NCBI GenBank assembly: GCA_947501615.1
Contig: CANMWK010000002.1
Location: forward strand, 421,868-485,867
Length of the DNA stretch: 64,000 nt
Direction: 5' to 3'
Source of the DNA: an uncultured Tenacibaculum sp.
GTDB lineage: Bacteria; Bacteroidota; Bacteroidia; Flavobacteriales; Flavobacteriaceae
Part shown: piece by piece, positions 56,160 to 64,000 of the stretch
Numbering within the stretch: the first letter of the stretch is position 1
Layout: each line of letters starts with the position of its first letter
The notes under the pieces: generated by a model
What the model was told of the DNA's origin: nothing
Database searches by the model: none
What the model saw: only the letters and a program-made list of their open reading frames with translations
Made by a program: the position numbers and the translations under genes

Positions 56160-56233
56160 TTTAGCTTGTGACTAGTTCCCCCATAAATGTGTCACACAAG
56201 AGCTAAGTAATCAAAAAACAAATTTTATCCATT

Positions 56234-58321
56234 ATGAGAAGACTTATGTTATCCGGTGCTCTTTTAGTTGTCGGATTTACGGTATCTGCACAAGACTTGC
56301 CTACAAATGCAGAACCTGGGAAGTGTTACGTTCGCTGTAAGACTCCTGAAGTTTGGAAAAATCAAGATGTAACAATAGAAGTGGCGCCAGCCTATAAAAG
56401 AATTGTTACATATCCAGCTAAGTATAAAACTGTAACCGAACGAGTTTTAGTAGATGAAGGAGGAGAAAAGCTAGTAGTAGTACCAGCAAAGTATGAAAAC
56501 CAAAGTTTTACAGTAGTTACTAAAGAAGCTAGTAAGCGATTAGAGAAAACTTTAGGAAGACCTTCAGTAGAGAATGTATCTGTTGTAACTAAAGAAGCAG
56601 CAAAACGTTTAGAAGTAGTACCTGCAAGGTATGAAATGCGTGACGTAGTTGTTACGATTAAAGAAGGGTACAAAAAACTAATTAAGGTTCCTGCTAAATT
56701 CGAACAACGTGAAGAAGTAATCACTGTAAAGGAAGCTAGTCAACGTATTGTTGTCGTTCCTGCTAAAATGAAAACAGTAACTGAAGAAGTTGTAGTTAAA
56801 GAAGAAAGTAAGCGTTTAGTACCTGTTGACGCAAGATATGAAATGCGTGACGTAGAGGTTGTAGTTAAAGAAGCTTCACAAAGAGTGGAGGTTGTACCTG
56901 CAAAATACGAAATGCGTGATGTTGTAGTAACAGTTAAAGAAGCTAGCCAACGTTTAGAAGTTATTCCAGCTACTTTTGGTAAAGAAACAATCGCTTACAA
57001 AAAGAGAGAGTATGGAAACAAATTGAGAGTTGTTCCTGCTGCATTTTCTAAAGATAGCGAGGTTATAGAAGTAAGAGCTAAATCTGCTAGATGGCAAATG
57101 AGTGAAAGAGCTCCTGATTGTACTTCTTCTGATCCTAACGACTGTCGTTATTGGTGTTATAAAGAAGTCCCAGCGCAATTTACTACAGTAGATAAGACGG
57201 TTTTATCGAATGATGCTTCTGTTGTTACTACTGCAACATGTGATGATGCGAATACTCCTGGAGGATGTGGAAATGCTTCTTATGTGAAACGAGTAATGAA
57301 AACTCCACCAACTACAAGAACAATCGATATTCCAGCTGTTACTGAAACAGTAAAGAAGAGAGTAATGGTTACACCACCAAGTACAAGAACAATTGATGTT
57401 CCTGCGATAACTAAGGTTGTTAAGAAGAGAGTAATGGTAACTCCTCCTACAACAAGAGAAGTTGTAATTCCAGAGGAAAGACAAACAATTAAGAGAACAG
57501 TTGTTGATGTACCTGCAACTACTAGAATTGTTGATATTCCAGCGGAAACTAAGATAGTTAAAAAGACAGTAATGGTATCTCCTCCTACAACAAGAGAGGT
57601 TGATGTTCCTGCAATAACTAAGATTGTTAAGAAGAGAGTAATGGTAACTCCTCCAACTACAAATGAGTTTGACATTCCTGAAGTAACGACTACAATCAAG
57701 AAAACAATTCCAGCTGTTCAAGGCGCTAGAGAAATTGATATTCCTGAAGTAACTACGACAATGAAGAAAAGAGTTATGGCAACTCCTCCAACAACAAGAA
57801 CAGTGAAAATTGAGCCAAAATATGCTACAATTAAGAAAACTGTTTTAGAGAAGGATGCATATTCAGAAGAAAAAGCTGTAGAAGCTAAGTTTAAAACTGT
57901 AACTAAAGAAGTATTAGTTTCTAAGGGAGGTTTAACAACTTGGAAGGAAGTAGATTGTAAAATAGTACAAAATACGCCATTACCAATTAACTGGAATTTA
58001 GGAAGTGCAACATTAACTTCTGGAGCTAAGAGAATTATTGACGCTCGTTTATTACCAGTATTAAAAGATGGTGTAGCAGTTGCTATTGAATCTCATACAG
58101 ATGCTAGAGGTTCTAGAACTAGTAACCAATCTTTGTCTGAAAGAAGAGCTCAAGCTGTAGTGAATTATTTAGTTTCTAAAGGTATAAACCCTAGTAAATT
58201 AACTGCAAACGGTTATGGAGAAGCTAGATTAACAAACAGATGTAAAGACGGTGTTTCTTGTACTGAGCGTGAGCACGCTGCAAACAGAAGAACTACATTT
58301 AGAGTAATCGATCAAAAATAA
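56234..58321 (+). CDS. Repeat-rich OmpA-domain outer-membrane protein
   Basis: 695 residues with signal peptide (LSGALLVVGFTVSAQ). Residues ~45-290 carry about nine imperfect ~22-residue repeats built on VVPAKYEMRDVVVTVKEASQ. A Cys-rich segment (CTSSDPNDCRYWC ... CDDANTPGGCG) follows. Residues ~355-560 hold a second repeat set built on KKRVMVTPPTTREVDIPA. The C-terminal OmpA-like peptidoglycan-binding domain has ESHTDARGS and SLSERRAQAVVNYL. It is likely periplasmic or outer-membrane linked, tethering envelope layers. Single-gene unit with a terminator. Confidence 0.88.
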   Translation: MRRLMLSGALLVVGFTVSAQDLPTNAEPGKCYVRCKTPEVWKNQDVTIEVAPAYKRIVTYPAKYKTVTERVLVDEGGEKLVVVPAKYENQSFTVVTKEASKRLEKTLGRPSVENVSVVTKEAAKRLEVVPARYEMRDVVVTIKEGYKKLIKVPAKFEQREEVITVKEASQRIVVVPAKMKTVTEEVVVKEESKRLVPVDARYEMRDVEVVVKEASQRVEVVPAKYEMRDVVVTVKEASQRLEVIPATFGKETIAYKKREYGNKLRVVPAAFSKDSEVIEVRAKSARWQMSERAPDCTSSDPNDCRYWCYKEVPAQFTTVDKTVLSNDASVVTTATCDDANTPGGCGNASYVKRVMKTPPTTRTIDIPAVTETVKKRVMVTPPSTRTIDVPAITKVVKKRVMVTPPTTREVVIPEERQTIKRTVVDVPATTRIVDIPAETKIVKKTVMVSPPTTREVDVPAITKIVKKRVMVTPPTTNEFDIPEVTTTIKKTIPAVQGAREIDIPEVTTTMKKRVMATPPTTRTVKIEPKYATIKKTVLEKDAYSEEKAVEAKFKTVTKEVLVSKGGLTTWKEVDCKIVQNTPLPINWNLGSATLTSGAKRIIDARLLPVLKDGVAVAIESHTDARGSRTSNQSLSERRAQAVVNYLVSKGINPSKLTANGYGEARLTNRCKDGVSCTEREHAANRRTTFRVIDQK

Positions 58322-58360
58322 TCGATTAACCTAACTTAAATATCTAACAAAAATCAATAA

Positions 58361-58390
58361 AAACCCAAGCTTTCGCTTGGGTTTTTTATT
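58361..58390 (+). terminator. Terminator after OmpA-domain gene
   Basis: AAACCCAAGC 58361-58370 / GCTTGGGTTT 58375-58384, loop TTTC, then T-run. Confidence 0.92.
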
Positions 58391-58496
58391 TTACTGTATT
58401 AGAGTTATACGAAGTTTTTAATTGTTAATCGTATTAAATATATTCGAAAAATATACTTACGATGATTATTTGATTTTTTATTGCTAATTTAACGAC

Positions 58497-59513
58497 ATGA
58501 CACATGAATTTGTAGACATAGTAAAACAAGCTGTACTTCATCAGGAAAAAGGATTGAAAAATGTATTGGCAACTGTAGTGCATTTAGAGGGTTCTTCTTA
58601 CAGAAAACCAGGTGTTCGAATGCTGATTTGTGAAGACGGGAAAATGATTGGAACAGTTAGTGGAGGTTGTGTAGAAAAAGAGGTGAAGCTAAGAGCGCAG
58701 TCAGTTTTTAAAGATGGAATAGCTAAAGTTATTACTTACGATGGACGATATCGTTTGGGTTGTGAGGGAGTCTTGTACATTTTAATTGAACCTTTTTATG
58801 TTTCAAATGATTTTATCAATGATTTTGAGAAACGTTTGTCGGATAGAGAAGCGTTTACTATTCATGCTTCTTTTGTAGCCGAAGATGAGTCTAAAGGAGA
58901 TTATGGAAGTACTATTACTTTTCAAAATGATAAACAATACACGTTTGGTGAAAAGCTGGAGTTCTCAAATGATTTGCAAAAGTTTTCTCAGAAACTAAAA
59001 CCACTAACAAAATTATTAATTATTGGAGGAGAACATGATGCTGTAAAATTAACGTCAGTATCTAGTTTGTTAGGTTGGGAAGTTGATGTGATTACTTCAA
59101 TTAAAGATCCAAAATCTAACACTGATTTTCCTGGAGCAAATAAAGTAACTGCAAGTACTCCGGAAATCGTTGATTTAACTATAGATTCTGATACTGTTGT
59201 AGTGCTAATGACCCATAATTACGTTCAAGATTTAAAATATTTATTGAAAATTATAAATTTCAATCCAATGTATATTGGGATTTTAGGTTCTACAAAAAGA
59301 AGAGATCAGTTAGAAAACGACTTGTTTCATTACAAAGAAGACGTGTCAGAGGAATTATTAGATAAAATTTATAGTCCAGCAGGATTGCATATTGGAGCAA
59401 TAACTCCAGAAGAAATTGCAGTCTCAATTGTTGCTGAAATTTTAGCAGTAATTCGAAAAAAAGAACCGTATTCTTTACGTAAAATAAAAGGTAAAATCCA
59501 TCTTCAGAAGTAA
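58497..59513 (+). CDS. XdhC-family molybdenum enzyme maturation protein
   Basis: 338 residues. N-terminal XdhC/CoxI domain with EGSSYRKPGVRMLI and GTVSGGCVEKEV; C-terminal Rossmann-like domain with LLIIGGEHDAVKLTSVSSLL and the end part PAGLHIGAITPEEIAVSIVA. Family members load sulfurated Moco into xanthine-dehydrogenase-type enzymes. First gene of a cofactor cluster; the next starts three bases on. The target dehydrogenase is not in the window. Confidence 0.92.
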   Translation: MTHEFVDIVKQAVLHQEKGLKNVLATVVHLEGSSYRKPGVRMLICEDGKMIGTVSGGCVEKEVKLRAQSVFKDGIAKVITYDGRYRLGCEGVLYILIEPFYVSNDFINDFEKRLSDREAFTIHASFVAEDESKGDYGSTITFQNDKQYTFGEKLEFSNDLQKFSQKLKPLTKLLIIGGEHDAVKLTSVSSLLGWEVDVITSIKDPKSNTDFPGANKVTASTPEIVDLTIDSDTVVVLMTHNYVQDLKYLLKIINFNPMYIGILGSTKRRDQLENDLFHYKEDVSEELLDKIYSPAGLHIGAITPEEIAVSIVAEILAVIRKKEPYSLRKIKGKIHLQK

Positions 59514-59516
59514 GAT

Positions 59517-60095
59517 ATGAAAATAGCAATGCTAGTTTTAGCAGCAGGGAAAGCTTCTCGAATGGGAAGTGTAAAACAATTACTTCCGTATAAAAATAGC
59601 TCAATACTAGGAACAGTTTTAGAAAGCAGTATTAATGTTTTTAATTCAGAAGATGTTTATGTTGTTTTGGGTGCTAATGCTCAAAAAATACAAGAAAGCT
59701 TACGAAACTACACTGTAAGTTACATAATTAACAAAGATTTTGCTTCAGGATTAAGTTCAAGTATTTATTCAGGAGTAACAAAACTTTCAAATTACGACGC
59801 TATTTTAATTGCTTTAGGAGATCAGCCTAAAATTGATGTTACTTACATCAACGAAATGGTTACTTTGTATCAGAAAAATAAAGAATGTATTGTTGCTTCT
59901 AGATACGATGGTTTTAATGGTGTGCCTGCAATTTTTCCTAAAACATTCTATCCTAAACTCTTAAATTTAACTGGTGATAAAGGCGCAAAACAATTGTTAA
60001 ATTCTGAGTTAAAATTTATAAAAATTGTAGCTTCTTCAGGAAAATTACTCGATATTGATACACCTGAAGATTACCAAAAATTAATCAACCCATGA
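59517..60095 (+). CDS. MocA-like molybdopterin nucleotidyltransferase
   Basis: 192 residues. The nucleotide-binding signature is LVLAAGKASRMGSVKQLLPY, with the metal Asp in LIALGDQPKID, GVPAIFPKTF and a C-terminal DIDTPEDY. The MocA/MobA-like group adds CMP or GMP to Moco; pairing with XdhC suggests the cytidylyltransferase type. Overlaps moeA by four bases, so translationally coupled. Confidence 0.88.
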   Translation: MKIAMLVLAAGKASRMGSVKQLLPYKNSSILGTVLESSINVFNSEDVYVVLGANAQKIQESLRNYTVSYIINKDFASGLSSSIYSGVTKLSNYDAILIALGDQPKIDVTYINEMVTLYQKNKECIVASRYDGFNGVPAIFPKTFYPKLLNLTGDKGAKQLLNSELKFIKIVASSGKLLDIDTPEDYQKLINP

Positions 60096-61264
60096 TTTCA
60101 GTTTCTGAAGCAATTCAACATATAGAAAATTACTGTCAGCCCAATAAAATTATAGAGAAACCAATACAAGAAGTGTTAGGTTTAGTTTTAGCAGAAGCCA
60201 TAGTTTCTCCAATTAATATGCCTCCGTTCAAGCAATCTTCAATGGATGGATATGCATTTATTCACAGTGAAATCTCAAGTTTTACTGTAGTTGGCGAAGT
60301 TCAGGCGGGCGATTCAAAAAATGTAGCATTACAAGAAGGTGAAGCTGTACGGATTTTTACAGGAGCTAGAGTTCCTGATCAAGCGGATACTGTTGTAATG
60401 CAAGAGCAGACAAGTGTTGAAGGAGATCAACTAACAATTGATAAACTGCCTGTAAAATCTTCTAACGTAAGGCCTTTAGGAGAACAAATAAAAACAGGAG
60501 CCATAGCTTTAGAAGAAGGAACGGTTTTAAACGAAGCAGCAATTGGATTTATTGCTGGTTTAGGATTAAGTACAGTAAAAGTGTATCAGAAACCTAAAGT
60601 TAGTATTTTAATTACAGGAAACGAGTTGAAAGCTGTTGGAGAAGTCTTAGAAGAGGGGCAAGTATACGACAGTAATTCGATTACTTTACAATTAGCTTTA
60701 CATAGATTAGGAATCGATGAGGTTGAAATTGTAAAAGTTGAAGATACATTCGAAGCAACAAAAACAGCAATTAAAAATCAGTTAGATTTTGCTGATGTTA
60801 TTTTAGTTTCAGGCGGAATTTCTGTTGGGGATTATGATTTTGTAAAACGCGGGTTGGAAGAGAATAATGTGTCGGAAGTTTTTTATAAAGTTAATCAAAA
60901 ACCAGGGAAGCCTTTGTGGTTCGGACAAAAAGATGAGAAATTGGTTTTTGCTTTACCAGGAAATCCTGCTTCTAGTTTAAGTTGTTTTTATTCTTATGTA
61001 TTACCAGTTATAAAAGCACAGTTAGGTTACAAAAATTATCATTTACCAAGAAGTATAGCTAAAGCAACAAGTGATATTAAAAACGCTTTTGGTAAAACTT
61101 TATTCTTAAAAGGAATAATAGAAAACGAACAAGCAACGCAATTAACGGGTCAAGCTTCTTCGATGTTGAAGTCTTTTGCTGTCGCAAATGGTTTATTAAT
61201 CGTTCCAGAAGATGTGCAAGAAATAAAAAAAGGAGAAGAAATTACATACATAAAACTTAGTTAA
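60092..61264 (+). CDS. moeA: Molybdopterin molybdenumtransferase
   Basis: Inserts molybdate into adenylated molybdopterin. The 390 residues contain PPFKQSSMDGYAF, GEAVRIFTGARVPDQADTVV, VSILITGNELK, VSGGISVGDYDFVKRGL and the LPGNPASS loop. Overlaps mocA by four bases and is three bases before the TSUP gene. Confidence 0.96.
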   Translation: MISVSEAIQHIENYCQPNKIIEKPIQEVLGLVLAEAIVSPINMPPFKQSSMDGYAFIHSEISSFTVVGEVQAGDSKNVALQEGEAVRIFTGARVPDQADTVVMQEQTSVEGDQLTIDKLPVKSSNVRPLGEQIKTGAIALEEGTVLNEAAIGFIAGLGLSTVKVYQKPKVSILITGNELKAVGEVLEEGQVYDSNSITLQLALHRLGIDEVEIVKVEDTFEATKTAIKNQLDFADVILVSGGISVGDYDFVKRGLEENNVSEVFYKVNQKPGKPLWFGQKDEKLVFALPGNPASSLSCFYSYVLPVIKAQLGYKNYHLPRSIAKATSDIKNAFGKTLFLKGIIENEQATQLTGQASSMLKSFAVANGLLIVPEDVQEIKKGEEITYIKLS

Positions 61265-61267
61265 TCG

Positions 61268-62014
61268 ATGGAAGTATTACAGCTAGAAGTATTAGTTCCA
61301 TTTTTATTAATTCTCGTTGTAGTTGCTTTTTTATATGCAAGTGTCGGACATGGAGGAGCGAGTGGCTATTTAGCATTAATGGCTTTATTTACGTTTCCTG
61401 TTTTATTTATGAAACCGATAGCTTTAGTACTCAATATTTTTGTTTCTGGAGTATCGTTTTGGTTTTTCAGAAAACATCAACATTTCAAGTGGAAGTTATT
61501 TTATCCGTTTGCGATGAGTTCCATTCCAGCAGCTTTTATTGGTGGTTATATCTCAGTGAATGCTGGTTTTTATAAAAAAATATTAGGTTTTTTTCTGATT
61601 TTCGCAATTCTTAAGATGTTAAATGTATTTGGAGGTGAAAAGAAAGAACTAAAAGAGAATAATTTAGTAATTTCACTATTCATAGGAGCTTGTATCGGAC
61701 TTTTTTCGGGGATGATTGGTATTGGAGGAGGTATAATTTTAAGTCCGGTTATTGTGCTTTTAGCCTGGGGAAATATGAAACAAGCAGCTGCAGTTTCAGC
61801 CTTATTTATTTTTGTGAATTCAATTTCAGGATTAATAGGTTTTACCATAAATGAAGGGATAGTTCCGTTGGAGGTTTTATACTTTATTCCAGTGGCATTA
61901 ATCGGCGGAAGTTTAGGTGCTATTTATGGAAGTAAAAAGTATGCTATGCATACGTTGAAATATGTATTGGCAGTAGTATTAACAATAGCAGCTATAAAAT
62001 TATTTTTAGTGTAA
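61268..62014 (+). CDS. TSUP-family permease (sulfite exporter TauE/SafE-like)
   Basis: 248 residues, about seven or eight membrane segments. Family motifs: YASVGHGGASGYLALMALF near the N-terminus and GLFSGMIGIGGGIILSPVIV in the second half. Members carry sulfite, sulfonates or other organic/inorganic anions. Its place between moeA and moaD suggests a role in sulfur supply or anion balance for Moco synthesis, or molybdate/oxyanion movement; this is inference. Confidence 0.88.
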   Translation: MEVLQLEVLVPFLLILVVVAFLYASVGHGGASGYLALMALFTFPVLFMKPIALVLNIFVSGVSFWFFRKHQHFKWKLFYPFAMSSIPAAFIGGYISVNAGFYKKILGFFLIFAILKMLNVFGGEKKELKENNLVISLFIGACIGLFSGMIGIGGGIILSPVIVLLAWGNMKQAAAVSALFIFVNSISGLIGFTINEGIVPLEVLYFIPVALIGGSLGAIYGSKKYAMHTLKYVLAVVLTIAAIKLFLV

Positions 62015-62016
62015 GA

Positions 62017-62250
62017 ATGAAAGTTATTTATTTTGGAAAAATAGCAGATGTAGCAAAAAAATCATCTGAAGAAATTAATCTAGCGGAAAATTCAATTTCA
62101 GGTTTAGTCGCGTTTTTACAAGAAAAGTATCATCTCGATTTAAAAGATATGCAAATAGCAGTAAATCATAATTTAGTGTCTAAATCAGAGGCAATACTTT
62201 TAAAGGAAGCTGATGAGGTAGCAATATTATCTGCTTTTGCAGGAGGTTAA
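62017..62250 (+). CDS. moaD: Molybdopterin synthase small subunit
   Basis: Ubiquitin-fold sulfur carrier, 77 residues, ending AFAGG as required for thiocarboxylate formation. Begins MKVIYFGKIADVAKKSSEE. It should pair with MoaE (63262). The E1-like protein at 23466 could activate it if no dedicated MoeB exists elsewhere. Confidence 0.93.
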   Translation: MKVIYFGKIADVAKKSSEEINLAENSISGLVAFLQEKYHLDLKDMQIAVNHNLVSKSEAILLKEADEVAILSAFAGG

Positions 62251-62262
62251 AATGGAATAGAA

Positions 62263-63243
62263 ATGCGATATACTTTAATTATCTTATTACTTCTTACAAT
62301 TGCTTGTCAGTCCAAAAAAGCAAAAGAAAAAACATTTCCTGAAGAAGTAGAAGAGGTTGCTATAGTAAAAGATACAATTGTAGAATCTGATGGAGAAACT
62401 AAAAACTATGAGGTTGAAATTAAAGAAGAGCTTATAGAAGAGAATAAATTAGTTATTACTGATGATACATCTATTTATGTAGGACTTTTAAAAAAAATAA
62501 GTCAGGGAAAAGATTATTATTTACCTGTAAATTTTAAAAGAACAACATCAACAATACTTCAAGAAGATTTCCATAACAATTTCGAAAAATATACTAGTGA
62601 TGTAATTTTAAAAAGTATTGAATATACAAGATTTAAGATCGAAGATGATGTAGCGAACAAATATTTAGAGATTAGTAATTTGAATACTATTTTAGTGTTT
62701 GACGACAATCAGGAGGTTATAGATACACTACGCTTAAAAAACTACGAATACTTTTCAGATCAAATAGAGAGTCAGATTATTGCTACATATAGTTCGACTG
62801 ATAAGCTCAATGAAAATAAACAATATGTATGTACGACGGTTAATGATTTTATAGCAAAGAATAATTATAGGTTTTTAAAAGATAATGTCTATTTGAAAGA
62901 AACTTTAAAGGAAAACAAATTTAAACCGACAGATGTATACGCACATTATAAAATGATAAAAGATAAAGACACAATTTCGTTTCTATCTTTTGGATCATAT
63001 GGTAAAGAAGTTGCAAAACATGGTTTCTATTTATTTAAAAATAAAGTACCAACTGATTCTATAATCAATAAAAACTTGATAACAGAAATAATTACAGTAC
63101 CATTGACTTTAAATGGTCAAGGATTATTTATGACAAGTCAATTTATTCCAGAAACCGATGCGTTTTGGACAGCACTAGTGGGAATAGATTTTAAAACAAA
63201 TCAATTAAAACAGTACGAAAGAAATAGAGTATCTTTAAAGTAA
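62263..63243 (+). CDS. Predicted lipoprotein, unknown function
   Basis: 326 residues with lipobox LLTIACQSK (Cys15), then an acidic, low-complexity stretch (EEVEEVAIVKDTIVESDGE) and a soluble domain of mixed alpha/beta character. No family recognised. It lies inside the Moco cluster between moaD and moaE with short spacers (12 and 18 bases), so it is cotranscribed. Whether it belongs functionally to Moco metabolism is not evident. Confidence 0.7.
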   Translation: MRYTLIILLLLTIACQSKKAKEKTFPEEVEEVAIVKDTIVESDGETKNYEVEIKEELIEENKLVITDDTSIYVGLLKKISQGKDYYLPVNFKRTTSTILQEDFHNNFEKYTSDVILKSIEYTRFKIEDDVANKYLEISNLNTILVFDDNQEVIDTLRLKNYEYFSDQIESQIIATYSSTDKLNENKQYVCTTVNDFIAKNNYRFLKDNVYLKETLKENKFKPTDVYAHYKMIKDKDTISFLSFGSYGKEVAKHGFYLFKNKVPTDSIINKNLITEIITVPLTLNGQGLFMTSQFIPETDAFWTALVGIDFKTNQLKQYERNRVSLK

Positions 63244-63261
63244 GGGAAGAACAAGAACAAA

Positions 63262-63696
63262 ATGAAGAAAAAATTAGTTTTCATAGAAGGTCAAATCACT
63301 CCAGATTTTATTGCAAATGCAATTGCGAAACATCAAGTAAAAACACAAGTTGGAGCACATAATATTTTTTTAGGTCAGATTCGAAAAGATCAAGTAGAAG
63401 ATAAAGTAGTTAGTGCAATTGAGTTTAGTTGTTATCAAGAAATGGCAGAACAAAAACTACATGAAATCAGAGAAGAAGCTTTTGAAAAGTTTGATTTAAC
63501 GTGTATGCATACGTATCACAGTTTAGGAAAAGTAAATGTAGGAGAAGTGTGTTTCTTTGTTTTTGTTTCTGCGCCACATAGACCTCATGTTTATGAAGCA
63601 ACAGAATATATTGTAAATAGAATAAAATCTGAAGTTCCAATATTTGGGAAAGAGCTTTTTGAAGACGAATCATATCAATGGAAAACGAATGTTTAG
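63262..63696 (+). CDS. moaE: Molybdopterin synthase catalytic subunit
   Basis: 144 residues. MoaE motifs: GAHNIFLGQIRKDQV, IEFSCYQEMAEQKL, HSLGKVNVGEVCFFVFVSAP, HRPHVYEATEYIVNRIKSEV and PIFGKELFED with the catalytic lysines. Converts precursor Z to molybdopterin with MoaD. Last gene in the window; the operon may continue beyond it but the following 300 bases are non-coding. Confidence 0.95.
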   Translation: MKKKLVFIEGQITPDFIANAIAKHQVKTQVGAHNIFLGQIRKDQVEDKVVSAIEFSCYQEMAEQKLHEIREEAFEKFDLTCMHTYHSLGKVNVGEVCFFVFVSAPHRPHVYEATEYIVNRIKSEVPIFGKELFEDESYQWKTNV

Positions 63697-63923
63697 TTTT
63701 GAAGGTTGAAAAGTTAGAATGTTTGAAAGTTCTTAGGTTTGAAGGTTGTTTCATGTCAGTTCGAGCGCAGTCGAGAACTAAAACAAAAAAATGAATAAAA
63801 AAATCTAATTAATAATTGTTTAATTCTTACAGGATTAAGAAGGTTGAATGTTTTAAAAGTTGAAAATTAGTGAATAAAAGTTTATAGTTTTTGTTTGGTC
63901 AGATGTTGAAAACAATAATTTTA
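63697..63923. other. Non-coding repeat-rich spacer after moaE
   Basis: Starts with degenerate GAAGGTTGAAAAGTT/TTTGAAAGTT units of the AAGTTG family (to about 63750). Then TGTCAGTTCGAG (63754-63765), the same end sequence as the hairpin repeat at 16322, continues as CGCAGTCGAGAAC. No ORF or clear terminator for moaE seen. Confidence 0.6.
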
Positions 63924-64000
63924 GATAACTGATAACTGATAACTGATAACTGATAACTGATAACTGATAACTGATAACTGATAACTGATAACTGATAACT
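63924..64000. repeat. 7-bp tandem array (GATAACT), at least 11 copies
   Basis: Exactly eleven perfect GATAACT units fill 63924-64000 and run off the window. The same unit in opposite orientation occurs at 45966-46014. No spacers, so not a CRISPR. Confidence 0.95.

Noticed and set aside
57203..57721. Long minus-strand ORFs opposite the OmpA-domain repeats
   Set aside because: Low-complexity Ser/Cys/Tyr/Asn-rich composition is the antisense shadow of a repetitive plus-strand gene.
63924..64000. Possible CRISPR or origin iterons
   Set aside because: Perfect contiguous 7-bp units without spacing; no replication genes nearby; better called a simple tandem repeat.

Overview
The window looks like a low-GC chromosome segment from a marine-type Flavobacteriaceae (Bacteroidota; something in the Tenacibaculum/Polaribacter neighbourhood is plausible, but the genus cannot be fixed from sequence alone). 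Support comes from the TAnnTTTG-type promoters, weak Shine-Dalgarno signals, two CarboxypepD-plug TonB receptors, a PafA-type phosphatase, DUF2141 and CtlX-type genes, and the gene order rplQ-carA-eno-gltA.

Region 1 (1-7578) is the end of the spc operon and the alpha operon: rpsH, rplF, rplR, rpsE, rpmD, rplO, secY, infA, rpmJ, rpsM, rpsK, rpsD, rpoA, rplQ. The spacers before rpsD, rpoA and rplQ hold nested hairpins, and a strong terminator follows rplQ. Region 2 (7605-13845) carries carA, a DUF1330 protein, enolase, citrate synthase, an amidinotransferase-fold hydrolase, an unknown protein and a small cystatin-like protein. Region 3 (13991-24518) is a TPP-riboswitch-led thiamine cluster: thiS, thiC, a TenI-like gene, thiD, thiE, thiG, thiH and a ThiF/MoeB-rhodanese protein. 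It is interrupted by two four-helix-bundle (S23/IVP-like) genes, one of them frameshifted, and by two hydrolase genes.

Region 4 (24647-31050) is the standout: a retron locus. A WGR/HEAT-repeat protein (1003 aa) and a SWIM zinc-finger protein (541 aa) lie directly upstream of a structured non-coding RNA. That RNA has a 14-bp a1/a2 pairing and a 27-bp perfect msd-like hairpin. A reverse transcriptase follows, with the retron hallmarks NAxxH, YVDD and VTG and a long charged N-terminal extension.

Region 5 (31568-34857) has a cluster of five small secreted basic proteins, at least three of which are clear paralogues, around a CtlX-like hydrolase. Most are followed by their own terminator. Region 6 (34888-44766) has a PafA-like phosphatase, an MlaE/MlaF-type ABC pair, tRNA-Lys and tRNA-Tyr, a TonB receptor, a PAS histidine kinase and a receiver-only regulator, and a DUF389 membrane protein. 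Region 7 (44808-53931, mostly minus strand) has a TPR-like protein, DUF2141, a second TonB receptor, an AraC regulator and an S9 peptidase. Divergent from the peptidase is an OmpR-type two-component system with 11-bp direct repeats in its upstream region. Region 8 (54040-58321) has pdxH, a SixA-like phosphatase, a Ppx/GppA phosphatase and a repeat-rich OmpA-domain protein. Region 9 (58497-63696) is a molybdenum-cofactor cluster (xdhC, mocA-like, moeA, TSUP permease, moaD, a lipoprotein, moaE).

Intergenic space is marked by 7-bp tandem repeats (the GATAACT/CAGTTAT and TTCAACT families) and by hairpin repeats beginning TGTCAGTTCGAG or containing GTCATTCTGA. The window ends inside a tandem array.
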